From the NCBI GenBank assembly GCA_964418085.1, contig CAYQKB010000004.1, positions 1-36,000 on the forward strand: DNA of 36,000 nt. Direction: 5' to 3'. The position numbers and the translations under genes were made by a program. The notes beneath the pieces were generated by a model that saw only the letters and a program-made list of their open reading frames with translations, made no database searches and was not told where the DNA came from. This stretch comes from JBBTYG01 sp964418085 (GTDB lineage: Bacteria; Patescibacteriota; Minisyncoccia; UBA6257; 2-01-FULL-56-20). Shown here piece after piece: positions 7,141-13,490 of this stretch. Within the stretch, counting starts at the first letter, position 1; each line of letters begins with the position of its first letter.

Positions 7141-7181
7141 AGCCTAGCACTTGAAGAAAAAAGCGTCAATGAGACCGTCTC
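7141..7181 (-). promoter_or_regulatory. Promoter and adjoining palindrome of the LuxR-type gene
   Basis: TTGACG (7164-7169) and TAGGCT (7141-7146) are separated by 17 bases, with TGC directly before the -10 box. The leader to ATG 7097 is about 35 bases. GAGACCGTCTC (7171-7181) is a perfect palindrome two bases beyond the -35 box, the usual position for a class II activator or a steric repressor. Confidence 0.5.
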
Positions 7182-7272
7182 TCAAAGATATTCCAAACCG
7201 TGGCAACTAACTGAACACAAGAATAAAAAGAAAACGAGCAATCGTCCTCTTTTTTCTTTCCGCCCCAGCAGA

Positions 7273-7367
7273 AAAATCAGAACTTTTGGAGGCATCCGGA
7301 ACGCGGCGGCGCGAGGCAGAGGAATTTTTCAGTCAGAAAAATATCCGACTCCAAAAGTTCTGATTTT
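7273..7367 (-). repeat. 3'-UTR palindromic element, copy 1 (after ndk)
   Basis: A 19-bp perfect inverted repeat (7273-7291 with 7349-7367) encloses 57 bases. Read on the ndk strand, it starts 8 bases after the ndk stop codon. The core is TTTTGGAG ... CTCCAAAA, enclosing an inner hairpin ATTTTTC-TGACT-GAAAAAT, then a CT-rich run and CCGCCGCGTTCCG. The same core order occurs at 17587-17693 with different outer arms. There is no ORF in it. It may be a structured RNA or terminator, or a small mobile palindrome. Confidence 0.7.
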
Positions 7368-7375
7368 ATAGCTCC

Positions 7376-7870
7376 TTATTCCTTAATCGTAAACTTCGTG
7401 TATGCCGGATTGTGCTTCACGAGCTCTTCGGGCTTGAACCAGACTTTGATTTCTTCTACCGCCTCGGGCGCGGAGCCGGATGCGTGAACAAGATTGAAAA
7501 CACCGATCCCTTTTTCGTTCGCGTGCTTAAATGATACATGGGCGTAGTCGCCGCGGATGGTGCCGGGTGCGGCGCTCTTCGGCTCCGTGGCGCCCACCAT
7601 TTTGCGAACCACTTCCACAATTTCAATTCCTTCCAAGACCATTGCAACAACCGGGCCCGAGGTAATCATTGCAACCATGAGATCGCGGACTTTTTCTCCA
7701 CGGCGCTTCGCCAAATCGTCCGTGTAGTGTTTTCGCGCCGTGTCTTTTTCGGACACCAGAAGCTTCAAGCCAACTATTTTTGCACCAACCCGCTCGAACC
7801 GAGTGATGATTTCTCCGATAATTCCCCGTTCAAGCGCGTCCGGTTTTAAAAGTATAAGTGTTCGTTCCAT
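7376..7870 (-). CDS. ndk: Nucleoside diphosphate kinase
   Basis: This 164-residue enzyme transfers the gamma-phosphate between NTPs and NDPs through a phospho-His. It begins with the usual ERTLILLKPDAL strand. The active-site His is H129 in FNLVHASGS; most bacteria have NxxHGSD, so the usual Asp is Gly here. RGDYA (106-110) precedes an insertion of about 15 residues (HVSFKHANEKGIGVF), which makes it longer than the ~140-residue E. coli type. It lies 22 bases downstream of aspS on the same strand and probably shares its transcript. No Shine-Dalgarno sequence is visible. A conserved palindromic element follows the stop codon. Confidence 0.95.
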   Translation of the reverse strand: MERTLILLKPDALERGIIGEIITRFERVGAKIVGLKLLVSEKDTARKHYTDDLAKRRGEKVRDLMVAMITSGPVVAMVLEGIEIVEVVRKMVGATEPKSAAPGTIRGDYAHVSFKHANEKGIGVFNLVHASGSAPEAVEEIKVWFKPEELVKHNPAYTKFTIKE

Positions 7871-7892
7871 GTAATTATTTATTTTCTATTAT

Positions 7893-9305
7893 CTATTTCT
7901 TATTCTTCCTTATTTCCAATCCTAACTCATCGAGCTGTCCTTTGTCCACTTCGCTCGGACTGCTCATCATCGGATCAAACCCTTCTCCTGTTTTCGGAAA
8001 TGCGATTACTTCTCGGATGTTCGGCTCGTTCCTCAGCAACATCAAGAACCGATCAAGCCCCCATGCAATGCCACCGTGCGGCGGAGTGCCATAGGAAAAC
8101 GCGTCGAGCATATGGCCAAAATTGTTTTGAATCTGCTCGTCAGAGAAACCCATAATTTTGAACACGGCTTTGAGCGCCTCCGGCTTATGATTACGAATAC
8201 TTCCGCCACCGATTTCGGAACCGTTCAATACTATATCGTACTGCGTGGTTAGAATCTCCGGAATGTTTTTGCCCTCTAGTAAATCTGCCATAAACTCCGG
8301 CTTCGGCGCGGAGAACGGATTGTGCGTAAACGTCCACTCCTTCGCCGAGGCTTCGGAGTGCGAGGCACCCTTCTCGACGCGTTCGAAGAATGGGAAATCT
8401 ACCACCCAGCAAAATGCCAGGAGATTCGGATTGTTTTTATCTTTCCGAACATCGGGGCGGTCTGTTTTGTATTTCTCCATTGCTTCTTTGTAAGACATTC
8501 GCGGGAATGGAATTTCCTGAATTTCTTTTTCGGGTGCAATCTTTTTTACAAGCTCGATCAAAAGCTCTTCATTCAACTTCATCACATTTTCCTGCTCGAC
8601 AAAACTCATTTCAAGATCGAGCTGCGTAAATTCCGGCTGGCGGTCGCCGCGCGTGTCTTCATCGCGGAAACACCGGGCAATCTGAAAATATTTTTCAACA
8701 CCGGCGACCATCAACAGCTGCTTGTATTGCTGGGGCGATTGCGGAAGTGCGTAAAATTTCCCTTTCGCGATACGCGTGGGCACAAGATAGTCGCGTGCGC
8801 CCTCGGGCGTGGACTTTGTGAGTATCGGCGTCTCAACTTCGATGAAGCTCTTTGCGCTCAAAAAATCGCGGATGAACTTAATAACCGCATGCCGAAATTG
8901 CAGATTTTTTAGAAGCCGCTCGCGGCGGATATCGAGATAGCGATACTTGAGCCGCACTTCTTCATTAATCTCAAGCCCGTCCGAATCAACGGATATCGGA
9001 AGTGCTTCGGCGGCGGAAAGTATCTCGAGCGAGCTTGCGCCCACTTCGTGTTTGCCTGTCGGCACTTTGTCGTTTACCATCGCGGGCGGGCGCTTTTGCA
9101 CAGCGCCTTTTATTCGGACGAGATATTCGAGGCGGAGATCATTCGCACCCGGGATTTTGGAAGTCAAAACCACCTGCACGATGCCGGTACGATCGCGCAG
9201 GTCAATAAAAATAAGTTTGCCGTGATCACGCCGCGCATGCACCCAGCCGGCGAGCTCGACCTCTTTGCTTTCGTGTTTAAGAATTTCTTCAACGAATATG
9301 CGCAT
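7893..9305 (-). CDS. aspS: Aspartyl-tRNA synthetase (short form without GAD domain)
   Basis: This 470-residue class II synthetase charges tRNA-Asp (possibly also tRNA-Asn). The N-terminal OB-fold anticodon domain has AGWVHARRDHGKLIF. Motif 2 is FRDEDTRGDRQPEFTQLD and motif 3 is GIAWGLDRFLML. NGSEIGGGSIRNH is the conserved active-site segment. Usual bacterial AspRS is ~590 residues; the missing part is the GAD insertion, so the catalytic core passes directly from YKTDRPD to FCWVVDFPFFE. ATG 9305 is preferred to 9338 because residues before it (AYTFIYLYIY) are not family-like. A TATACT lies about 20 bases upstream. Without downstream tRNA and gatCAB data, discriminating versus non-discriminating specificity cannot be decided. 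Confidence 0.95.
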   Translation of the reverse strand: MRIFVEEILKHESKEVELAGWVHARRDHGKLIFIDLRDRTGIVQVVLTSKIPGANDLRLEYLVRIKGAVQKRPPAMVNDKVPTGKHEVGASSLEILSAAEALPISVDSDGLEINEEVRLKYRYLDIRRERLLKNLQFRHAVIKFIRDFLSAKSFIEVETPILTKSTPEGARDYLVPTRIAKGKFYALPQSPQQYKQLLMVAGVEKYFQIARCFRDEDTRGDRQPEFTQLDLEMSFVEQENVMKLNEELLIELVKKIAPEKEIQEIPFPRMSYKEAMEKYKTDRPDVRKDKNNPNLLAFCWVVDFPFFERVEKGASHSEASAKEWTFTHNPFSAPKPEFMADLLEGKNIPEILTTQYDIVLNGSEIGGGSIRNHKPEALKAVFKIMGFSDEQIQNNFGHMLDAFSYGTPPHGGIAWGLDRFLMLLRNEPNIREVIAFPKTGEGFDPMMSSPSEVDKGQLDELGLEIRKNKK

Positions 9306-9326
9306 ATAAATATATAAATATATGAA

Positions 9327-9332
9327 AGTATA
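9327..9332 (-). promoter_or_regulatory. -10 box for aspS-ndk
   Basis: TATACT on the minus strand lies 21 bases before ATG 9305, in an AT-rich stretch. It would sit inside the gene if the upstream in-frame start at 9338 were used. No clear -35 box is seen. Confidence 0.35.
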
Positions 9333-9344
9333 AGCCAAAAAATT

Positions 9345-9390
9345 TATTTCCGCAAAAAATGGAAAGCTGGCTGAGGTTTCCCGCAGCCAG
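9345..9390 (-). terminator. Terminator downstream of the cobalamin adenosyltransferase gene
   Basis: On the minus strand GCTGGCTG pairs perfectly with CAGCCAGC around a ~10-base loop, and the stem is followed by TTTCCATTTTTT. It lies between the adenosyltransferase gene and aspS, separating their transcripts. Confidence 0.6.
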
Positions 9391-9464
9391 CCACTGATTA
9401 TTGCTTCGGGGACTCAATCCCTAGGCACTTCTTATTCTAATAAAGCGGCATTTTCGCGTCAATA

Positions 9465-10013
9465 TCAAAACTCCACTCCCACTTTGCCAAGCTTGCCGTC
9501 CCAGAAGGGATGCTTTACGTCTTTCATTTCTGTTACCAAATCGGCGGCAGCGATAAATTCTTGGGGCGCGCCGCGGCCGGTCATGATAACCAATTTTTCT
9601 TTTGGAAGATTTTTTATTTCTTCGAGCACCTCTGCGGTAGATATTAATCCAAGCGACACCGCCACATTCACTTCGTCCAAAATCACAAGATCGCGCTTCG
9701 GCAATTCTTCTTTGAAATACTCCAACGCTTTTTTCGCCGCTTTCGCGTGCTCATCTTTTGGAAGTTGATCGCCCAGAATTCCCACAAACCCAAGTCCCAT
9801 TTTTTTGAGTTCGAAGCTGCCCTTTGCCGCTTGCCCCGAGCTCGTCGCTGGATCGGAGTGCCGCTTCATCTCCACAAAATCTTCGCCGGATTGCCACGGA
9901 CCTTTAATAAACTGAATCATTAAAACATTTTTCCCGCGGCCGACCGCGCGAACCGCCTGCCCAAGTGATGCAGTTGTTTTTCCTTTACCGTCGCCGGTGA
10001 AAATGATAAGCAC
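9465..10013 (-). CDS. cobO: Cob(I)yrinic acid a,c-diamide adenosyltransferase (CobA/CobO/BtuR family)
   Basis: This 182-residue P-loop enzyme transfers adenosine from ATP to reduced corrinoid. GDGKGKTTASLGQA (residues 7-20) is the family's P-loop, MIQFIKGPW (32-40) and LVILDEVNVA are conserved, and VIMTGRGAPQEFI near the C-terminus is typical. The start is GTG at 10013, directly before the conserved first strand LIIFTGDGKGKTT. Residues 52-65 (HSDPATSSGQAAKG) have no counterpart in the family and look like an in-frame repeat-derived insertion between the second and third strand regions. No other cobalamin genes are in the window, so it may act on salvaged corrinoid. Some reduced-genome homologues may have other nucleotide substrates. 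Confidence 0.88.
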   Translation of the reverse strand: MLIIFTGDGKGKTTASLGQAVRAVGRGKNVLMIQFIKGPWQSGEDFVEMKRHSDPATSSGQAAKGSFELKKMGLGFVGILGDQLPKDEHAKAAKKALEYFKEELPKRDLVILDEVNVAVSLGLISTAEVLEEIKNLPKEKLVIMTGRGAPQEFIAAADLVTEMKDVKHPFWDGKLGKVGVEF

Positions 10014-10060
10014 AGTAATAAGTGTAAAGTTTAAATCTCAAAATGGAAAATTATGCTTTT

Positions 10061-10124
10061 GTCATTCCCGCGGAGGCGGGAATCCAGATTTCTTAACCTG
10101 GATCCCCTCTTTTGCTAGGATGAC
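10061..10124. repeat. REP-like palindromic repeat (GTCATTCCCG type)
   Basis: The element begins GTCATTCCCGCGGAGGCGGG and ends GATGAC, with outer arms GTCAT/ATGAC and inner arms ATCCAG/CTGGAT. It lies between the flavoprotein gene and the adenosyltransferase gene. A related, longer element occurs at 23871-24030, with the same GGGAATCCAG ... CTGGATCCCC ... GGATGACA order. Such palindromes are widespread dispersed repeats in bacteria. Confidence 0.7.
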
Positions 10125-10149
10125 ATTAGGAAATTCATTTTACATTTCC

Positions 10150-11073
10150 CTACGTCTGATCCGTATACATCGGCAGACCTTTAATTTTCTTTATCGCATC
10201 CACCGCAGCAACTGCTCCGTCGCCGACGGATTTGGCAATTTGATTCACTCCCCCGCGCGCCATGCCGACTGCCCACACGCCGGGCATGCTTGTCCGCATA
10301 TTTTCGTCAGCTTTTATAAAGTCGCCATTCACTTCCAACCCAAGCTTTTGTGAAAACATCTGCGACGACGCAACGCCGAGCGAAACAAACAGTGCGTCAA
10401 ATACTAGCTCGCTTCCGTCTTCTAGTGTAATTGAACTTGCTTTTTCAATATCCCCGGAAATCTTTTTCACACGGCGTGTGAGCACCGCGATATTTTTTTC
10501 TTTGAGAATCGCGGCATATTCCGGAGAAAAATTTACCTGCGGGCTATGAGAAACAATTCTTACGCTTTTTGCGTATACAGAGAGCTCTGCTGCTTCCTCG
10601 GCAGCAAGATTGCCATTGCCGAGCACAACGATATTTTTATTCTTATAGAGCGGCCCGTCGCAGAGCGCACAGTAATGAACACCTTTGCCCACATATTCTT
10701 TTTCGCCCGGAAGATTCGCCTTGATATAGTTTGCACCATGCGCGAGAATAAGATTTTTTCCGAAAAATTCTTTGCGTGACGCGGTGCGGACAAGAAATGT
10801 TCCATCGTCACGTTTCTCCGTATGCACCACTTCTTCGTGTACGAATTCAGCCCCCTGCTTTTTTCCCTGCTCGATAAAATTATCAAGAAGTACACGTCCG
10901 TGAATTCCGTCGGGGAATCCCGGATAATTTTTTACGTCTGATGCGTCGGCAAGTCCACTCTGCTCGTCAAGGCCGATGACAAGTGTTTTAACTCCGGCAC
11001 GCACCAAAAACGTTGCCGCCGACCATGCGGCCGGGCCGGCTCCCACAATTATCATGTCGTACGCCTCATTCAT
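10150..11073 (-). CDS. trxB: Thioredoxin-reductase-like FAD-dependent disulfide oxidoreductase
   Basis: This 307-residue flavoprotein has the two-domain low-molecular-weight TrxR layout. IIVGAGPAAWSAATFLVRAG (near residue 8) is the FAD-binding GxGxxA fold, HYCALCDGPLY carries the CxxC redox pair, VVLGNGNLAAEEA is the second dinucleotide fold, and GVWAVGMARGG near the C-terminus is the FAD-contacting motif. Classical TrxB has CATC and GGGDTAVEEA followed by HRRxxFR for NADPH; here the segment after the second fold is VSHSPQVNF without the Arg pair, so NADPH may not be the donor. No thioredoxin gene is nearby. A TAGAAT lies 9 bases before the ATG. The family call is firm; the name TrxB and its electron donor are provisional. 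Confidence 0.88.
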   Translation of the reverse strand: MNEAYDMIIVGAGPAAWSAATFLVRAGVKTLVIGLDEQSGLADASDVKNYPGFPDGIHGRVLLDNFIEQGKKQGAEFVHEEVVHTEKRDDGTFLVRTASRKEFFGKNLILAHGANYIKANLPGEKEYVGKGVHYCALCDGPLYKNKNIVVLGNGNLAAEEAAELSVYAKSVRIVSHSPQVNFSPEYAAILKEKNIAVLTRRVKKISGDIEKASSITLEDGSELVFDALFVSLGVASSQMFSQKLGLEVNGDFIKADENMRTSMPGVWAVGMARGGVNQIAKSVGDGAVAAVDAIKKIKGLPMYTDQT

Positions 11074-11082
11074 AGTTTCTAA

Positions 11083-11088
11083 ATTCTA
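11083..11088 (-). promoter_or_regulatory. -10 box for the thioredoxin-reductase-like gene
   Basis: TAGAAT on the minus strand ends 9 bases before ATG 11073, the same close spacing as several other housekeeping-type genes here. There is no convincing -35 box. Confidence 0.35.
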
Positions 11089-11101
11089 CCTAAGGTCTTT
11101 T

Positions 11102-11138
11102 AAAAATGAAATCGCGCGTCACTTTGTGTGACGCGCGA
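11102..11138 (-). terminator. Terminator of the 263-residue unknown gene
   Basis: TCGCGCGTCAC (11112-11122) pairs perfectly over 11 bp with GTGACGCGCGA (11128-11138) around a 5-base loop. On the minus strand it is followed by TTTCATTTTTA. It ends transcription of the gene whose stop is at 11156. Confidence 0.8.
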
Positions 11139-11155
11139 CCCATTGTTGTGCCGGT

Positions 11156-11947
11156 TTAATCCGGTTGGTCCGTCCAAACCCGATGCTCCGGGTTCCATAT
11201 TGCTATCCGAAGCGTCGCCCCCATTCTCTCATCATGATAGAACCTGGTGAAGAAGGGATCATTCTCGGATGTCTGCCAAATCGGCCCCACTTCACATTTC
11301 GTGGCAAACGAAAGCGGTGGGATGGATTGCCCAATTATGAGTGGAGGGTAGACCCAAATCGAGTCGATCATCTGCTTGAACATCGGACGCTCGCCCGGAA
11401 GCCATACTTTAGGCTCCACTGCAGACTTCACCGAATCCGGATGATCTTTGCCGGCAAGATACCGGCAAAGAATGTTCGCATCCCGAACGACGCGAGCATC
11501 CGGAAGATGGGCCGATGGACGGCTTGTGTACCATTCCTCCCCTACTCGAACACACAAGTAGGGAATGTTGCCGTCGAACCGGACTTGCCCGAGGCGATCC
11601 GGCCGTGGCGCGAAGGGTTTTTCGAGCTCCACATGAACGCCTTTCTCATCATACGTAACCTCGAATATTCCCGCGAGCCGAACAATCGGCGTGCCGTCGC
11701 ACGCGAGGAACTGGGTGGCAAAGGCCACCACCTCTGTTTCATCTTCCTTTTGAGGAACACTTTTCGCATCCACATCCATTGGAAGCGCAAGAGAAAGGGA
11801 TTGGAGCCCGCAGTCTCCGGCATTTGCGCTTGCCGGAAGCGAGGACCCGATGAACTCGAGTCTCTGACCCGCGTGCACGCTGTTCACGTAGAGAGTGACC
11901 GTTCCGATGCTTGACCGGGCGGACAGGTACTGCTTCATTGCTTTCAT
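11156..11947 (-). CDS. Hypothetical protein, 263 aa
   Basis: This protein is not recognised. It is soluble by composition, with no signal peptide or membrane segment. It has a mix of beta-rich segments (IGTVTLYVNS, VHVELEKPF, TLRIAIWNP) and four scattered Cys, with no metal-binding spacing. The ATG at 11947 is preceded by GAAAGAT, and a strong hairpin terminator follows the stop, so the minus-strand frame is real even though a 249-codon open frame runs opposite it. Codon use is GC-rich compared with mnmA or guaA. It stands alone between two terminators/promoters, divergent from the membrane protein at 12221. No function is proposed. Confidence 0.75.
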   Translation of the reverse strand: MKAMKQYLSARSSIGTVTLYVNSVHAGQRLEFIGSSLPASANAGDCGLQSLSLALPMDVDAKSVPQKEDETEVVAFATQFLACDGTPIVRLAGIFEVTYDEKGVHVELEKPFAPRPDRLGQVRFDGNIPYLCVRVGEEWYTSRPSAHLPDARVVRDANILCRYLAGKDHPDSVKSAVEPKVWLPGERPMFKQMIDSIWVYPPLIIGQSIPPLSFATKCEVGPIWQTSENDPFFTRFYHDERMGATLRIAIWNPEHRVWTDQPD

Positions 11948-12119
11948 GTCTGATCTTTCTAAGAGCTACTGCTCTTTTTTTAAACGAACGATCGGCCGCT
12001 CCGACTGGAGACAACCTCGGCATTTACATGTGTGCCTTGCCGTAATTTAGGCGTCATCTACTACTGTTCAATGACAATTCTTTGTATCATAAAAATGGGC
12101 ATTTTGTCAAGTTCAAAGT

Positions 12120-12148
12120 TTGACACAAATATAATTTTATGCTAACGT
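12120..12148 (+). promoter_or_regulatory. Promoter of the 195-residue membrane protein gene
   Basis: TTGACA (12120-12125) is a perfect -35 box. After 17 bases comes TAACGT (12143-12148), preceded by TGC as an extended -10. The -10 box itself is a poor match. The leader is about 65 bases and ends in AGAAAGGGAAG nine bases before the ATG. Confidence 0.45.
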
Positions 12149-12220
12149 GTTTCTAGTTTCGGATCGGATTAAAAAGTAAATACGGATAGTAAACAACCAA
12201 CACAGAAAGGGAAGTTAGTT

Positions 12221-12808
12221 ATGCAGTTTGATTTTTACGCATTTGGATTCACCCTTGCCTTCGTTGCCTTCTCGGCACTTGTCTCCGCAGGCGAAGACAC
12301 TTTCAAAAATCGCCAGCTAACGATGGATTTTCTCCATCACGGCGGAATGCATGGAGATTTTTTTCTCCTCTCAATAGTGAACGGGCTTGTGTCACCCTAT
12401 ATCAAGACATATGGACTCCTCTTGTGGGGACTCGCGATCTCCTTAATCGTCACACTGGCTATTCATGCCACATGGGAAGGAGCGATGAGCAAAACAAATA
12501 CAACATGCCACATCTTCCCTTCGTATCAGAGCGGATCATGGCACAAGAACATGAGCGAAGCCGGCTGGCTTCATGTTGGTTATATGACAGCCCAGCTTGC
12601 GATAATCATTGTCTACATTTTTTCGCCCATGCCTGAGGCGACGGTGCTTACAGTATCAGCGATTCTCACCGTGCATGTTTTTCTCGGCACAGTTCAGCCG
12701 GGATGGTACTGCAGCCGCAAGCTGTGGACGGCGGGAAATTTTGCGCCACCCATAATCTGCACAACGCTCATATGGAGCATAGCAACGGTTAAACTGCACT
12801 CCGCGTGA
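12221..12808 (+). CDS. Integral membrane protein, unknown function
   Basis: This is a 195-residue protein with about five hydrophobic segments (residues ~5-24, ~48-62, ~65-85, ~115-135, ~140-160) and possibly a sixth at ~170-190. Conserved-looking His residues cluster near membrane ends: LHHGGMHGD (38-46) and IHATWEG (81-87). Intramembrane or interfacial His could bind metal or haem, but no known motif is recognised. AGAAAGGGAAG before the ATG is a plausible ribosome-binding site. The gene has its own TTGACA promoter and a hairpin terminator, so it is monocistronic. It is divergent from the 263-residue unknown gene and convergent with the Nudix gene. Function unknown. Confidence 0.8.
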   Translation: MQFDFYAFGFTLAFVAFSALVSAGEDTFKNRQLTMDFLHHGGMHGDFFLLSIVNGLVSPYIKTYGLLLWGLAISLIVTLAIHATWEGAMSKTNTTCHIFPSYQSGSWHKNMSEAGWLHVGYMTAQLAIIIVYIFSPMPEATVLTVSAILTVHVFLGTVQPGWYCSRKLWTAGNFAPPIICTTLIWSIATVKLHSA

Positions 12809-12870
12809 CGGAAACCAACAATCCTGACCCATTCGACAAAACTCAGGGTCGCCGAGCAAAAACACAATCG

Positions 12871-12905
12871 AGGCCTGCTTACTAAAAGCGGGCCTTTGAT
12901 TTTTA
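12871..12905 (+). terminator. Terminator of the 195-residue membrane protein gene
   Basis: AGGCCTGCTT (12871-12880) pairs with AAGCGGGCCT (12886-12895) over 10 bp with one G-U pair, followed by TTGATTTTTAAA. It is a standard intrinsic terminator reading rightwards. Confidence 0.75.
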
Positions 12906-12915
12906 AAAAAGTATC

Positions 12916-12951
12916 TCCAAAAGTAATCGCGCGCCGTTTGTGCGGCGCGCG
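12916..12951 (-). terminator. Terminator of the Nudix gene
   Basis: CGCGCGCCG (12928-12936) pairs perfectly with CGGCGCGCG (12943-12951) around TTTGTG. On the minus strand it follows the Nudix stop codon and precedes ATTACTTTTGG. It resembles the 11112-11138 hairpin in sequence (shared ATCGCGCG and TTTGTG). Confidence 0.65.
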
Positions 12952-12973
12952 TTGATTGCTATGTGTTACTCTC

Positions 12974-13396
12974 TCACAGGAACTTTTCCTCCTCCAAAAC
13001 CTTTTCGGCCAAAGACGACAATTGGCCGTCATCGCGAAGTTTTCTGATCTCGGCAGGAGTGAAATACCGAACCTCAGACAGGTCGCTTGCGGCAACCGGT
13101 TTTCCTGATACGTGTGTCGCGTACACGAACACGATCACCCTATGCTCGTCCGGCAACTTGATGAGCTCGCGAACCGCCGCCACGCCGTTGAAGCGGACGC
13201 GTATCCCCGCCTCCTCGAGCAACTCCCGCTGTATCGTTTTTTTGAGAGATTCCCCGAAGTTTACCCCACCGCCCGGCAATACCCACTTGCCTCGATTTGG
13301 TTTCTTTTTCCTCTTCCCCAAGAGCATTTCAGTGCTCTTTTCAACCAACGCCGCGCATCCAAGACGCGGCTTTCTATTTGTTCCGCTCTGTTTCAT
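12974..13396 (-). CDS. Nudix hydrolase
   Basis: This 140-residue protein has a complete Nudix box, GGVNFGESLKKTIQRELLEE followed by AGI, matching GX5EX7REUXEEXGU with every catalytic position present. LGCAALVEKS and KWVLPGGG before it are the usual strands. Nudix enzymes cleave nucleoside diphosphates linked to another group; the short size and KWVLPGGG context fit a MutT/ADP-ribose-type or nucleotide-sanitising member, but the substrate cannot be told. ATG 13396 is chosen over an in-frame 13438 start because it directly follows AGAAAGAAAAAGGAAG and gives a normal N-terminus. It lies downstream of its own short leader and ends at a strong hairpin. It is not in an operon. Confidence 0.9.
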   Translation of the reverse strand: MKQSGTNRKPRLGCAALVEKSTEMLLGKRKKKPNRGKWVLPGGGVNFGESLKKTIQRELLEEAGIRVRFNGVAAVRELIKLPDEHRVIVFVYATHVSGKPVAASDLSEVRYFTPAEIRKLRDDGQLSSLAEKVLEEEKFL

Positions 13397-13490
13397 AAGC
13401 TTCCTTTTTCTTTCTGGGTTTTGTCCATATGCCCACATACCAATGAGCTACAGACAGTCATAGCACGAAAAGTCGGAAGGGGTAAATAGC

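Noticed and set aside
11165..11914. Open frame of 249 codons on the plus strand opposite the 263-residue gene
   Set aside because: The minus-strand gene has the GAAAG start element and a perfect terminator in the right orientation; the plus frame has neither.
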